A stretch of 64,000 nucleotides of DNA from Pyronema omphalodes (GCA_024516155.1 JAJJXM010000093.1:88411-152410); one strand, 5' to 3'. Shown: positions 30,357 through 41,262, counted from the stretch's first letter. Translations and numbers: made by a program. The notes: generated by a model from the letters alone, not told the origin.

Positions 30357-31968
30357 TGTCATACCCTACCCCGATAAGACATTTAAAAAGAATGGGGATT
30401 CTTACCGAAGTAAGAACTCAAGCCAAAGGCGAGAGCTATTACTAACCACCCTTCATCCACTTCCCGCAGGAAGTAGGATAATTGGGGGCCCAGGGAAAAA
30501 GTCAGCGTCATCTAGGGCGGGGAAACCTGGGGCAGCCCCCGAGGTGGGTCTGTTTCCGATCAATGACTGCGGTTTCTAATGCGCAGCCATACCTCGAGGA
30601 ACATACCGCTGCCGCTGATAAAAACCTGGAATACTTATAACCTTAGGGCGTCACTCAAAGACTTACCAAAGCCTTTGAGCGAACGCACCTCTTCCGTCGT
30701 ATACGAGAAAACCGTCCAGAAAGGGTCTGGAACTAAGAGACCCGGCGGGGCCAGATATACCTACGAATAGAAAGGAGAATGTGACGCAAGTAGGACACCG
30801 CAGGAAAACAGATATCGAGGTTTATGAGGATAGAAGGTTAGGGAGGGAAAGAACTGTATTTAAGTTTGATGGGATAATGTATTCACGAAACACTTTGCCG
30901 TAAAACAAGAAAACATAGTCATATGTGACCGAGGCAGTACGCCTGACCGACGGAGGAAACCGGATAAGCCGAATAGCATCATACGACAGTGGAGTCTAGT
31001 CGGCCGAAGGAGATAAGGAGTTAACTGCCTCTTTGGTTAGTTATCACCGGAAACCTTATCTTCGCAAATGCCCCTTTGAACTGCCGATATGACGAGACGA
31101 CCGTACGACGAACGGAACATCGGACCACCTCCTATGCGGGACCCCCGGAAGGCCCACAGTCTATTGCCGACCATGACGACATTATCAGATCATACAAACG
31201 ACTTCACCGGATGCGACGGAATCGCCAGCCGGATATCGAAGTCCGAAGTTAGTTGCAGGAACGCGTCAGCCGGTCCTGCAATGCACATTCCTCGAAATGT
31301 ATTCCGATGCCTTATTATTACTAATGACATCAGTGCAGACGACGAAAAGAACGAGTCTAGGCGTTAGCAAACGACTAAGGCATCATCCGGATAACGGCCC
31401 GGAGGATGTCTTAAAGTATATTCGCGATATTGGCGTTTTTACCAAAAGTTGCATTTTGTATGGTGGAAAAATCACGTTTACGTGTAGCCAACCAACGTCT
31501 TAGGGTACTTCCACTTCCGCCCACCGCATAGTGCTTGCAGGGTATATGGAGTGGGGAGCTCAAGATAGAAAAATATAAATACTGCCAAAAGCCCCCACCC
31601 GAAGAAGGCATCATCCAGCACGCAATCAATACTGTCCCGAATACAACAACACTTCCCACGAAGGGTTATTGTCATCTTTTGAGTCAATACCCGACGTTCT
31701 CAAATATATACCTTATCTTCAATCAATACAATACCTCCGGTTGTCCCTCTGAAAGAAAACGACCACCAAACGAAACCGATACTCTCGAAACGCTCCCTGA
31801 GAACCCAGGAGAGGTTTAAACTTATAACTATTATCAACTCCACTTTCCGTTAGAAGAATCCCCTTGAGAAGTAATAATTTCCCTTCTTGGAATTATTACT
31901 TCTCTCTTTTTCTTTCGAGAATTTGAGAGTTATCCGGCCGTCCGTGACCCTAGGACCCCCGGTTTACA
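30357..31968 (+). repeat. Solo LTR (1,612 bp) inside Gyp-2 RT
   Basis: Starts TGTCATACCC, ends GGTTTACA, and is flanked by a perfect 5-bp duplication GTAGG (30352-30356, 31969-31973). Removing LTR plus one duplicate (1,617 bp) restores the RT frame. No long ORF and no match to the Gyp-1, Gyp-2 or Gyp-3 LTRs beyond the TGTCA start, so a fourth gypsy family is represented only by this LTR. Confidence 0.88.
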
Positions 31969-31973
31969 GTAGG

Positions 31974-33693
31974 ACTCACTGCTGAAAGCCTCTAAATGCT
32001 GAAATTCCATACAACAAAAACAGAATACCTCGGATATATTATCTCCCCCGACGGTATTTCTATGGACCCCGAAAAAATCAAAACAGTCCAAGAATGGAAG
32101 GAACCTACCAACGTCAAAGGAATTCAAAGCTTCCTTGGCTTTGCGAACTTCTATAGGAGATTCGTACGAGACTTCAGCAAAATCACAACCCCCCTCACCA
32201 AATTAACAAGAAAAGACATCCCCTTTAAATGGACTGACGACGCCCAAAGTGCTTTCGACGAATTAAAACAAGCATTAATCTCCCAACCCATCCTACGACA
32301 TTTTGACCCCACCAGACCAATCACCCTTGAGACCGATGCATCCGATCACGCCATAGGAGCCGTCTCTTCGCAACCAGATGACCTCGGAATCCTCCATCCC
32401 CTCGGGTACTTCTTAAGAAAACTAAAAGATGCCGAAAGAAATTACGATATCCACGACAAGGAACTCCTTGCAATAGTGGACAGCCTCCGAAAATGGTCAG
32501 CATATTGTAAAAACAGCCAAAATAAAATCACTATATTAACGGATCATAAAAATCTAGAATACTGGCAAACGAAAAAAAACTTGAACTTAAGGCAAGCAAG
32601 ATGGGGAGAGCAACTCGCAAACTATGATTTCTTAATATCATACAGACCGGGAAAATTCGCAGGAAAACCGGACATCCTGTCTCGCGAGTCAGGAGACTCG
32701 CCCTGGGAGGGGGACGCAAAACACAGACAGAATCAAGGACGAATTCTGCTACCAAACGAAAGCTTCCAAATAAACTCCACGGAGTTGATTGCACTGGAAG
32801 CAGACAAAGATCTACTCAAAGAAATCCAAGAAAAAACGAAAGAAGATAAGGAGATACAAAGCATAATTCCGAAACTGAGAACAAAAGAAAAATACGACCC
32901 CCATGTGGCGCTAGGATTATGTGAAGAAAGAGACGGAATACTAACTTACGAGGGACTTATATGGATACCAGCGAACGATGAACTCCGCCTCAAAAGAATG
33001 TACGATCACCATGACGCTCCCATAGCAGGACACCCGGGTAGGGCGAGAACACTCGAACTGTTGGTACGGAGGTATTACTGGCCACAACAACGGCAATACG
33101 TTCACCGATGCGAAGACAATTGTGATACGTGCAAAAGAACGAAACCCATCCGACACGCCCCATTCGGCCTCCTAAAACCACTACAACTCCCGACGAGCCC
33201 ATGGGACTCGGTCTCTATGGACTTCATCACAGGGTTACCGGAGGTGGAGAATTGTAACGCATTATGGGTCATTGTGGACAGGCTCACAAAGATGGCACAC
33301 TTCGTGGCATGCAAGGATACGATGGGACCCGGGGATTTAGCGGAAGGATTTATAAACCACATCGTGAGGCCGCACGGACTGCCCAACAGTATTATCTCCG
33401 ACAGAGGGTCACTGTTCACGTCAAAATTTTGGAAACGAATTATGGAAACTATGGGAATGACAACGAATCTCAGCACTGCCTTCCACCCGGAAACCGACGG
33501 ACAAACCGAACGAACAAACGCCACCCTCGAGCAATATCTACGGGCATACTGTAACTACCAGCAAACGAACTGGAAAAAACTCCTGCCTATAGCGGAGTTT
33601 TGCTACAACAATGTGAAATCAGAGTCCACCGGAGTCACCCCCTTCTACGCAAATTTCGGATACCACCCCCGCTTCCACCAGACCTGGCCATAG
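31974..33693 (+). pseudogene. Gyp-2 RT end, RNase H, integrase core
   Basis: After the solo LTR the RT resumes; TAA at 31993-31995 interrupts it just before FHTTKTEYLGYIISPDG. RNase H: TLETDASDHAIGA, ERNYDIHDKELLAIVD, ILTDHKNLEYW. Integrase: HPGRARTLELL and CDTCKRT zinc region, then MDFITGLPE, ISDRGSLFTS and DGQTERTN giving D-D-E. A frameshift near 33675 ends this frame (GYHPRFHQ). Confidence 0.9.
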
Positions 33694-34280
33694 TTGCAGC
33701 CCCCACACCGGAAGCATCCAAGTACATATCCACCCTAACTACCCTGCAGAAAGAACTCCGAGCAGAAATACTATGGGCCCAAAATGGGCAAGCAGAAGAG
33801 GCCAACAAGAAGAGGAGACCGGATCCGGTACTAGAACGAGGAGATAAGGTATGGCTGCGCCGGAAGTTCGTAAAAACCACCCGCCCCTCAAATAAGCTGG
33901 ACTACAAGCTTATCGGCCCATACACCATCCTCAACAAAATAGGCTCCAGAGCCTATAAATTGGACCTTCGCCCCAGTGTGAAAATCCACCCAGTCTTCCA
34001 CGTCTCTCTACTGGAACCCACGTCCCACAAAAATCTTCCCATCCCCGGGCACCTTCAACCTCCGCCTCCACCTATAATCATCAACGACGAAGAAGAGTGG
34101 GAAGTCGAAGAAATCACTGATTCTCGCCATCACCGAGGAACACTCCAGTACCGAGTAAAGTGGAAGGGATTTCACGACGAAGACAAAACGTGGTACCCAG
34201 CAAAGAATTTCGACAACTCACGGGAAACTACCCAGCGATTCCACCGCCAGTATCCCCAGAAACCAGCACCACTGAATTAA
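33676..34280 (+). pseudogene. Gyp-2 integrase C-terminus with chromodomain
   Basis: Continuation after the frameshift: DKVWLRRKF, LDYKLIGPYTIL, KIHPVFHVSLLEP (GPY/F module), then the chromodomain EWEVEEITDSRHHRGTLQYRVKWKGFHDEDKTWYPAKNF. Chromodomains of this class guide integration to marked chromatin. Only the frame break near 33675 separates it from the catalytic core. Confidence 0.88.
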
Positions 34281-34291
34281 AAAGAAAAATC

Positions 34292-35044
34292 ATGAACTCC
34301 GGAGAAGCGCAGGACGACCCCTCCCACGAGACAAACATGGTCCGAGACCAATCTCTACCTTCACCACCGTTCGATTATACCCCCCACCACGAGCTACACT
34401 GGACGTTTTGCCAGGAAAGCCCTTGTAATATTCACGAAAACGCAAAAACGAAAAAACAATACTTTCCCCCCGGAGAAAACGGATACCCCCACGATGATTG
34501 TTACTGCGGAAACCCTCACCACCCAGACCTCGACGAAATCATCCGAGTAAGACGTCTGAACCCTAGAAAAGCTTGTCGAAGATGGCAACAAGGAAGAAGA
34601 GTATGCCAACGCTGCAGATTCCTCGTCAACCTCGAAGGACACGAATCCAGATGCTCTCCATCCGCCCCACTTAACCCCAGCAACAACGAAACCAACGAAC
34701 ATCCCAATTCCCCCGCGATGTCTCCAACAGAGAATACGAAAATCCCACTACCCTCTGAGAGCGATCAAGCAACCCCAACTCCCCTCATCATCGCACCCTG
34801 CTTCGTCGTCGATAAAAGATCCCGAACCTGTCACCGCCAAGGGATCCACAAAACATCGCGCAGGAATCGGCAACACTGTCCTTCCCAGTCTCGCCTGGAC
34901 GGAGTCTCGGCCATGAGAGGGGGGCTGTTGTCACGAACCGACAAGCACCTGCTCTGTGGTGTTGTTATTGGAGCGGCAGGAATGTGGGCGGCTGGGGTAA
35001 CCACCTTGTTACTCCACTTGTTGGATAAACAATGGAAACAGTAG
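34292..35044 (+). CDS. Gyp-2 extra ORF after pol (250 aa, Cys/His-rich), unknown function
   Basis: Begins with ATG 12 bp after the pol stop and stays open to 35044; the last 39 codons lie in the 3' LTR. Residues about 35-125 are rich in Cys and His: TFCQESPCNIH, DDCYCGNPHH, KACRRW, RVCQRCRFL, RCSP, suggesting a zinc-binding fold. The part inside the LTR gives a hydrophobic segment (CGVVIGAAGMWAAGVTTLLL) that could be a membrane helix or merely LTR sequence. I do not recognise the family. Reduced decay relative to pol would support a coding role, but that cannot be judged from one copy. Confidence 0.5.
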   Translation: MNSGEAQDDPSHETNMVRDQSLPSPPFDYTPHHELHWTFCQESPCNIHENAKTKKQYFPPGENGYPHDDCYCGNPHHPDLDEIIRVRRLNPRKACRRWQQGRRVCQRCRFLVNLEGHESRCSPSAPLNPSNNETNEHPNSPAMSPTENTKIPLPSESDQATPTPLIIAPCFVVDKRSRTCHRQGIHKTSRRNRQHCPSQSRLDGVSAMRGGLLSRTDKHLLCGVVIGAAGMWAAGVTTLLLHLLDKQWKQ

Positions 35045-35611
35045 GTGGGAATACTGGGTGGAGCTCCGGTAAAGATACCGGAGCACCCCGGTACACATGG
35101 GATAAGCGAAGGGGGACGGAGCCGACCGCAGCGCGGGGTTGCCGCCGGTGGGGACGTTGCATTAAGCGAGGTGTTCGCTTAGTTCGGAGTGACCGAACTC
35201 AACTAAGCGAGGACCCGCTTAACACGGTGAGAATAAAAACTAGAGAAATTAGGAAACTGAGGAAACATGACGCGCGGCTTTTGATATTTTTGGATTTTGT
35301 AGTTAGTTGTTTTGCGCTTTGTTCTTTCCTTTTTGTGATGTTTAATTTGTTTTCTGTATTTTGTAAAGGAGAATAGGAGGAGATTGCGCGGGGGATTGAG
35401 CACGGATATCACGCGACGAAAAGATGGAACAAAAAGTATAAAGAGGTGGAACATCTTGTATATTATCCTCCACGCAATCTACTATCTAATTATCTACACA
35501 TACTCCCTTGATTTCGTCCGTCCACCTCAAGTGAACGTTACTTCCCCCTACTAAAATTCCCAGACCCCGTTCCACCCAATACCTATACCCCTAACCCTAC
35601 CTTCCACAACA
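34929..35611 (+). repeat. Gyp-2 3' LTR (683 bp)
   Basis: Starts TGTCACGAACC right after a purine tract (GAGAGGGGGG, about 34914-34924) and ends CCACAACA. Contains AATAAA (about 35232). It is followed by 11 bp (35612-35622) and then the LINE-D tail. The end is inferred from the TG...CA rule because the other LTR is missing. Confidence 0.7.
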
Positions 35612-35622
35612 AGACTCAGATC

Positions 35623-36465
35623 TTATTTATTTATTTATTTATTTATTCATACACGCATCTAACCGTAAGGTTATGGCGGAATCTACAAATTAAGTACAAT
35701 GTTGAGAACCTGGGGGTGATGCCAGGTCCCCACTGGGTAAGCCCCTGAGCTGTCTATGTGGGTGGGAGTGTAGTCTCCCAAGTCTCTCCGTGCAGTTTTT
35801 CATCTAGCGTCGTCAGATCCAAGGAGCCCTGTGCGCTCGGAGGCCACCTCGCCGGGTCGATCCCCCATTTCCTCCACCCTTCCCCTCCCATTTTTAACCA
35901 TTTTCCCGCCTTTATTTCCTCCACAAAGCAAAAACAGAACAAAAGAATAAGTTACTCCTCCGGGCCACCGCCCCCGCGCCTCCCCTCTCTCCCCTCTCTC
36001 CGTCCGCGTCCTCAACTCCTCTGCTCTCCCCCTCTCATCCCTCTCCGATGCTCCCTCCCGTCCGCGCCTCTTCTCCTTCTCTACCTCCGCGCATCATCAC
36101 CTCTCACTCGTCACCGTCTCCGATCTCCTTTCCCGCCCGCCTTACATCTTCGCCTCCCCGCCCATCTCACGTTCCCCTTCACCTCCCCCCAAAGAAACAA
36201 AAGAAAACAGGAAAAGTAACCCCTCCTCGTCCCCCCGGTGCTCCTCCTGCCCCCCTCTGCCTCGTTTCTCATGCCCTGTGTCTCCTCCCTCTCGCCTTCT
36301 CTTCCTCCCGTCCTCGTTCCTCTCCTTCCGACAGCGTCCCCGCTTCCACGCGACCCCCATTCGCCCTACTCGTCGTCTATATACATATATATTATTTTTA
36401 TTTTTATTATTTTTATTATTTTTATTATTATATTTTTTTTTTTTTTTCTTTATCGTCCTTTTCCA
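35623..36465 (-). repeat. LINE-D 3' UTR (D-type)
   Basis: No gene. 35623-35940 is the module shared with SQN-2 and LINE-A. 35950-36360 is purine-rich on the sense strand. 36375-36450 is an A/T microsatellite with ATT/ATTTTT units at the same place as the A-rich stretch of LINE-A (2176-2210). Confidence 0.8.
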
Positions 36466-39400
36466 TTAGTTGTCGTGGGTGTCCGCGTGCTCGTCCGTTA
36501 GGTCCAGCAGCGTCCCCCAGCCTGTCGTCAGTGTACGAGGGGTGTCCTCCTCTGCGGGGTGAGTACTCAACTTCGCGTGTGCCCATTCGGCGGTCGCCAC
36601 CTTGGTGTCCGAGATCATGGTGGACAGAGCTTTTGTGCCGGCGGTCGTATACAACATCGTGGGGAGAGTCAGTTGGCGTCGTCGGGGGATGTGTAGTGTA
36701 CGGCGTAGTTCAGTCCGCTGTGTGTTAAAGTTCGGGCATGAGAGGATTAGGTGCTTGGGGGTTTGTGGGGGATGTAATGGGCAGTGACAGGAGCGGCAGG
36801 GGTATTTGGCGGTGGGGGGGTGTGCTAGGCAGTCCAAAAAATATCCATGGCCTGTGGGAAGTCCCAGTATGGCCGTCGATATCTTACGCGGGACGGTAGT
36901 GTATGCGTTGTCGAGTCTTTTGCGGTGGGGGGCGTCGTACGTCTTGGGTTTTTGTGATGAAGAGTACCAGTCCACCCAGTCGGTAACATACTGCTCTCGT
37001 ACCTGGCGTCTAATCCAGGAGAGGGAAATTGGGGGTGGCGCGGTGGGGTTACGGGAGGTAGCTGTTTTTGCCAGGAGATCGGCTGTGTCGTTCCCGGGGA
37101 TGTCTGTGTGGCCGGGGACCCAATGTAGAGTTACGAACGATCCGGAGCGGCGAAGAGCGGACACTGTCGTGAGGATCGAGAGGGCCAGTTCTTGGCCGGG
37201 ACCGTAGGAGGAGCGGGAGGCGCGGAGGATGGCTGCTTGATTGTCTGTAAATATGTGTATTTTGCGGCGGGTGTGTCTGTTGAGGGTGATAGTTTTTTGG
37301 CAGGTCGTAAGGCAGTCGTGTATTGCTCTAAGCTCAGCGTCAAATACTTCGGTTGTTTTGCCCATTGGGATGAGTTCTTCCACTCGGCGAGGTAAGCCGT
37401 CGGTGATGCAGTATCCCGCTCCGGTTCTTCCGTTTAGTTGTGAACCGTCGGTGTATGCGATAATGTTGTGGGGGTCTGCGCGGAGGGTCTGGAGCAATGT
37501 TGTGTGTGCTGTAGCCGCCTCTGGCTTCGGGAGGGAGGTGATGTTGATCTTGAGGCGGGGGCGCTCCCATGGGGCGGGATCGGGTTGCGATGTGTTTTCG
37601 ATGGTGTCGTCAGGTAGCACCCACTTGCTGACGGAGCGGAGCATGGTGACGAGACGGGAGGGGGCCGTGCCTGGTGACTGCCATCGATAGTCATATTCGT
37701 ATGGGCTGCAGATGGAGGAGTGGAAGTGATCGGGAACGGGGAAGGAGGAGGGGCGGCGTCTAACGACAGGGTGATTGGGGGGCAGAGAGAGAAGACGGAG
37801 GACATATTTGCGAGTGCGGTGGTGTAGGCGGACTGAAACCGGGGGGATAGCTGCTTCGTTGTGCAGGGCTACAATTGATGTCGAGGCCAAAGCGTTCAGA
37901 ATTCGGCGGAGGGCAGAGTTTTGTTGCGTTTGTAGTAAATTGGCGAGGCTTTTTTGCCCTGTCCACCAGATCTCGGAACCAAAGTCGGACCTACATAGCA
38001 CACACGCGATGTAAAGTGTTCTCGTCGCAGATGGGGACAGACCTGTTTCGTGACGTACAAGGCTTCGGAGGGCGTTGAGGGACCTAGCGGCGGCCGTCAG
38101 TCTCGTTTTTACATGATATGAGAAGGAGAGTTTTCTATCAAAATATATCCCAATCCACCGAACCACGTCCGTCCGTCCTCCTTTCGTCCCTGGGGCAATG
38201 ATGGTTCCGTTTGGCAAGCGTACGTTTACGGCGTCGGTGATTGTGTCTGTGCGGGAGCGGTGAAAGTGCAGCAGCTCCGATTTCGAATCGTCGAATGCTA
38301 CGGCATTTGTTTGGGCCCATTCGAAGGCGGTGCGAGCCGCGACTTCCAGTTCGCGGGCATTCTCTTCTCTGGTACACCCGTGTGCAACGAGAGCTACGTC
38401 GTTCATGTAGCTCGGGGTCCATGACGTGGGGTGAGTCGTTTGCAGTTTGTCGAAAAGAGGGCGCAGGTAGATAAGGAAGAGAATGGGGGACGCCGGGGAA
38501 CCTTGGGGGATGCCCGTCCTAATTGGTCGCTGTATATCTGTTCGTCCGTCGAATGATAGGGCTGTTGTCCTATCACTTAGGAAAGTCGAACACCAGGAGA
38601 CAACTGCAGTTGGGCAGCCCAGTGTACGCATTGTCGTGAGGAGGCGCGCGGAGGAGACATTGTCGAAGGCTCCTCGCACATCTGAAAAGAGCGCGGAGGT
38701 TACCATGCGGCGCCCCGCATTCGCTTCGACCTCGTGCGTTAGGGCCTTTGCAGCGTCGATAGCCGAGCGTTTAGGGCGCCCGCCTATTTGGTCTGCATGC
38801 AGTATGTTGTGTGACTCCGCCATAAGGCTGAGCCGGGTCGCCATACGTTTTTCTAAAATTTTTACCATGCAGTTCAGCAACGCGATGGGACGATAGGCCT
38901 TAACTGCGCTGTAGTCAGGTTTATTCGGTTTCGGGATAACCACCGTCGTTGCTTCACGCCAGCACCTTGGGTGGTATCCTTTGTTACCTAGCCTTGCGTA
39001 CAGCGCATCGAACACCTTGGGGATTGCGTCATAGGCTCTCCTTAGGCATGCGAACGTTATCATGTCGGGACCGGGGGCTTTCTTGGGGGAGGAGGAGTAA
39101 ATTGCGTGACGTATTTCTTCGGGGGTGAATGTGTGCCAGGGGATAATGGGGTGTGTGGGGGGGATTTGAGTCTGAGGGGCAGCGGGGGGGGGTGGGAAGA
39201 GAGCCTGAAAGGCGTTTACTTTGCCTTCGAAATCAACATGTACCTTGTCTATCCCACCTACCTGGGTCTTTATTGGGGGGGTCAGCTGGGCGCGCCGGGG
39301 GTTTGTATATCTGAAGGCGGCCCAGACATCGGGGCCTTCTGCGGCGGCCAGGTATTCTTTCCACAAGGAGTCCTTTGCGTGTCGTACTCTGCGGTAGTGG

Positions 39401-40467
39401 GTGTTTCGGAGGCGCTTGTACTCCGCATGATGGGCTGGGAGGCGAGTAGATTTCCACCTCTTTCTTGCGCTCTGCATGTTCCGTCGAGTCGTGTTTAGTT
39501 CCTCCGTCCACCACCTCTTCGAGCGAGGAGTCAGTGTGAGGGTGGGTGTCGCCTTTTGGGCAGCTGCTTGAATGGAGTCACGGATGAGGGCGGCCCATTC
39601 GTCCAGGTTACATGCGGACGGGTTTGCGCGGAGGTGTGTCCAGTACGGGTGACTGGCCTCGGCGAGGGTTTGTAGCTCCCTGGTGAAAGTCTCCCAATCC
39701 GTTTTTTGCCAGTTAAGTCGTGGGGCGGTAGGGGTGGCGGTGTCATGGTCTGGGTGGAGGGATGTTACTTGAAAGCGGATGACCTCGTGGTCTGAACCTG
39801 TGGCTAGGTCGTCGTCGACTGCCCAGTTTGTGAGTTCCCTTGTCATCGCGGGGGATGTCAGGGTCAGGTCCAGAACCGACGAGCCAGAGCCGTCTTTGTA
39901 CTGGTGGGTCGGGACGTCGGGGACGTTCGCCAGATTCCAGTGGTGGGTTTCGATCAGTTCCACAATCTCTTCAGCTCGGGCTCTCCTGCGAGTGTTGGAA
40001 TCCCACAACGGGTGGTGTGCGTTGAGGTCTCCCGTGATGACACATCGGCGAGGGAGGACGAGGGGGGTGAGGGCTCGGGGTAAGGTGTATAGTTTGGAGA
40101 GTGGGTCACGTTCATTGTATATGTTAAGTAGAAAGAAGGGGGGTGTTAGGGGTGTGCGGACCTCGAGGACTTGTAGCTCTGGGTCTGCGGTGACATCTGG
40201 TCGAGGGGTGACGCTGATGTGGGGGTTCAAACGAGAGACGTAAGCGCCGGTCCGGTTGACTTTGTGGTAGCCGTGGGGGGGAAGCAAAAGAATGAAGTTG
40301 GGGTGGGTTATAGCAAATTTGGGGTCCTTGACGTTTACCTCTTGGACAAGAATGATGTCGGTGGAAGCGCTTGCTGTGTTTAATAGCGTCGTGGGGGCGG
40401 TGGTGCTGCGATTCGTGTTGTGGGACACGATGCGGAGGGTCGCCGCTGATGGATGTTTTCTATTCAT
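36466..40467 (-). CDS. LINE-D ORF2 (1,333 aa), open but with altered RT active site
   Basis: EEP endonuclease (about residues 10-240: ILVQEVN, GDLNAHHPLWDS, VLDLTLTS, GSDHEVIRFQ), RT (about 470-760), RNase H (about 985-1120: YTDGSQ, FDAELRA, FTDNQAA, HWVPGHTDIPGND) and a C-terminal Cys/His motif. No stop or frameshift. The catalytic box reads YMND (residues 687-690): the first Asp is Asn (codon at 38401-38403), whereas LINE-A has YIDD, LINE-B YMDD and LINE-C YIDD. The protein would be expected to lack polymerase activity. ATG overlaps the ORF1 end by 8 nt (40460-40467). Confidence 0.9.
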   Translation of the reverse strand: MNRKHPSAATLRIVSHNTNRSTTAPTTLLNTASASTDIILVQEVNVKDPKFAITHPNFILLLPPHGYHKVNRTGAYVSRLNPHISVTPRPDVTADPELQVLEVRTPLTPPFFLLNIYNERDPLSKLYTLPRALTPLVLPRRCVITGDLNAHHPLWDSNTRRRARAEEIVELIETHHWNLANVPDVPTHQYKDGSGSSVLDLTLTSPAMTRELTNWAVDDDLATGSDHEVIRFQVTSLHPDHDTATPTAPRLNWQKTDWETFTRELQTLAEASHPYWTHLRANPSACNLDEWAALIRDSIQAAAQKATPTLTLTPRSKRWWTEELNTTRRNMQSARKRWKSTRLPAHHAEYKRLRNTHYRRVRHAKDSLWKEYLAAAEGPDVWAAFRYTNPRRAQLTPPIKTQVGGIDKVHVDFEGKVNAFQALFPPPPAAPQTQIPPTHPIIPWHTFTPEEIRHAIYSSSPKKAPGPDMITFACLRRAYDAIPKVFDALYARLGNKGYHPRCWREATTVVIPKPNKPDYSAVKAYRPIALLNCMVKILEKRMATRLSLMAESHNILHADQIGGRPKRSAIDAAKALTHEVEANAGRRMVTSALFSDVRGAFDNVSSARLLTTMRTLGCPTAVVSWCSTFLSDRTTALSFDGRTDIQRPIRTGIPQGSPASPILFLIYLRPLFDKLQTTHPTSWTPSYMNDVALVAHGCTREENARELEVAARTAFEWAQTNAVAFDDSKSELLHFHRSRTDTITDAVNVRLPNGTIIAPGTKGGRTDVVRWIGIYFDRKLSFSYHVKTRLTAAARSLNALRSLVRHETGLSPSATRTLYIACVLCRSDFGSEIWWTGQKSLANLLQTQQNSALRRILNALASTSIVALHNEAAIPPVSVRLHHRTRKYVLRLLSLPPNHPVVRRRPSSFPVPDHFHSSICSPYEYDYRWQSPGTAPSRLVTMLRSVSKWVLPDDTIENTSQPDPAPWERPRLKINITSLPKPEAATAHTTLLQTLRADPHNIIAYTDGSQLNGRTGAGYCITDGLPRRVEELIPMGKTTEVFDAELRAIHDCLTTCQKTITLNRHTRRKIHIFTDNQAAILRASRSSYGPGQELALSILTTVSALRRSGSFVTLHWVPGHTDIPGNDTADLLAKTATSRNPTAPPPISLSWIRRQVREQYVTDWVDWYSSSQKPKTYDAPHRKRLDNAYTTVPRKISTAILGLPTGHGYFLDCLAHPPTAKYPCRSCHCPLHPPQTPKHLILSCPNFNTQRTELRRTLHIPRRRQLTLPTMLYTTAGTKALSTMISDTKVATAEWAHAKLSTHPAEEDTPRTLTTGWGTLLDLTDEHADTHDN

Positions 40468-41262
40468 CAGCGGTCATGGTGGGATCAGCAATGGGGTTGG
40501 TTTCGGCGGGGATGTTGTCGTAGGTGGTGTCTGGCCGGGTTTTGAGCCATGCCTCTCTCACTATTCCTATTTTCACTGGGCATTTAGTGCTGTATGCTGC
40601 GTGTTGGGTGTCAGCATGTCCTGCGGCTACGCAGTTCGAGCATCTGTAAACGGTGTGGATGCACTTCCTGCCCTTCTGTTTGGGGCATTCTCCACAGAAG
40701 TGGTATTCCGTTGGGTGTACGGCGGCGCATATGGCGCAGGTAGGGCCGTTGTCGGCGGCGCACGTTGGGTGGTGGTGGCCAAACTTCTGGCACCTACGGC
40801 ATTGGTCGATGGGCATGGCGGAGAAGAACTCGGTGACCTTTCGTGGTTCGAACAAGACGACGACCTTCGTGCGTTTCAATGTGTTGTAGTCGTTGAGGGG
40901 GTTGAGGGCGATCATGACGCTCGACGCCGACTTACCGGCCCGTTTGTCGGGGTGAGATATGTACCGCGGTGGTTGGGTTAATCTGACGGAGTGGTTACGT
41001 TCGATTTCGGCTTGCAGTTTTTGCATGCCTTCTTCGCAGTCTGGGTAGTACTCGGTTGGTACGCCGTGGACCGCCAGTTTGTACCACTTCTCGTTTATGC
41101 GGGGGGCAGCAACGCAGGGTGTACTTTGCGGGCGGCTTCGAGTATAAGGGGCAGGTGGGGGGCGATATCGGCGGGTGTAGTTTGGGGGGGGGGGGGGTCA
41201 AAATAAGATTTCCTTTCACGTTCTTCTTCACCATCGAGTTGGAGACCTTCTCGGAAACATTT
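40460..41262 (-). pseudogene. LINE-D ORF1, C-terminal part
   Basis: Zinc-binding half of ORF1: CRRC-QKFG-H-HPTC, then CAICAAVH..., CGECPKQKGRKC and CSNC. Upstream the frame changes at two homopolymers: the 6-G run at 41101-41106 (7 in LINE-B) and a 14-G run at 41184-41197 (19 in LINE-B). At 41262 it is cut by Gyp-1. Confidence 0.82.

Larger units (their letters stand above)
29221..35611 (+). mobile_element. Gyp-2, Ty3/gypsy chromovirus, 5' end lost
   Basis: Plus-strand pol: end of protease, RT, RNase H, integrase, chromodomain, then an extra ORF and the 3' LTR. The 5' LTR, gag and protease active site lie left of the Cop-1 junction and are absent. RT is split by a solo LTR (30357-31968). Several frame breaks. 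Confidence 0.9.
35623..41262 (-). mobile_element. LINE-D, 3' part
   Basis: D-type LINE: TTTA tail from 35623, hairpin AACC-TTAC-GGTT (about 35662-35673 on the minus strand), 3' UTR, ORF2 36466-40467 and ORF1 3' part to 41262. The 5' part is at 56662-57907; Gyp-1 splits it with a CATTT duplication (41258-41262, 56662-56666). Confidence 0.9.

Noticed and set aside
36048..36728. Long Pro/Ser-rich ORFs in CT-rich stretches (also at 2166-2847, 3220-3687, 13245-13710)
   Set aside because: They are the complementary strand of polypurine 3' UTRs or of SQN ORF tails, with low-complexity translations and no conserved motifs.
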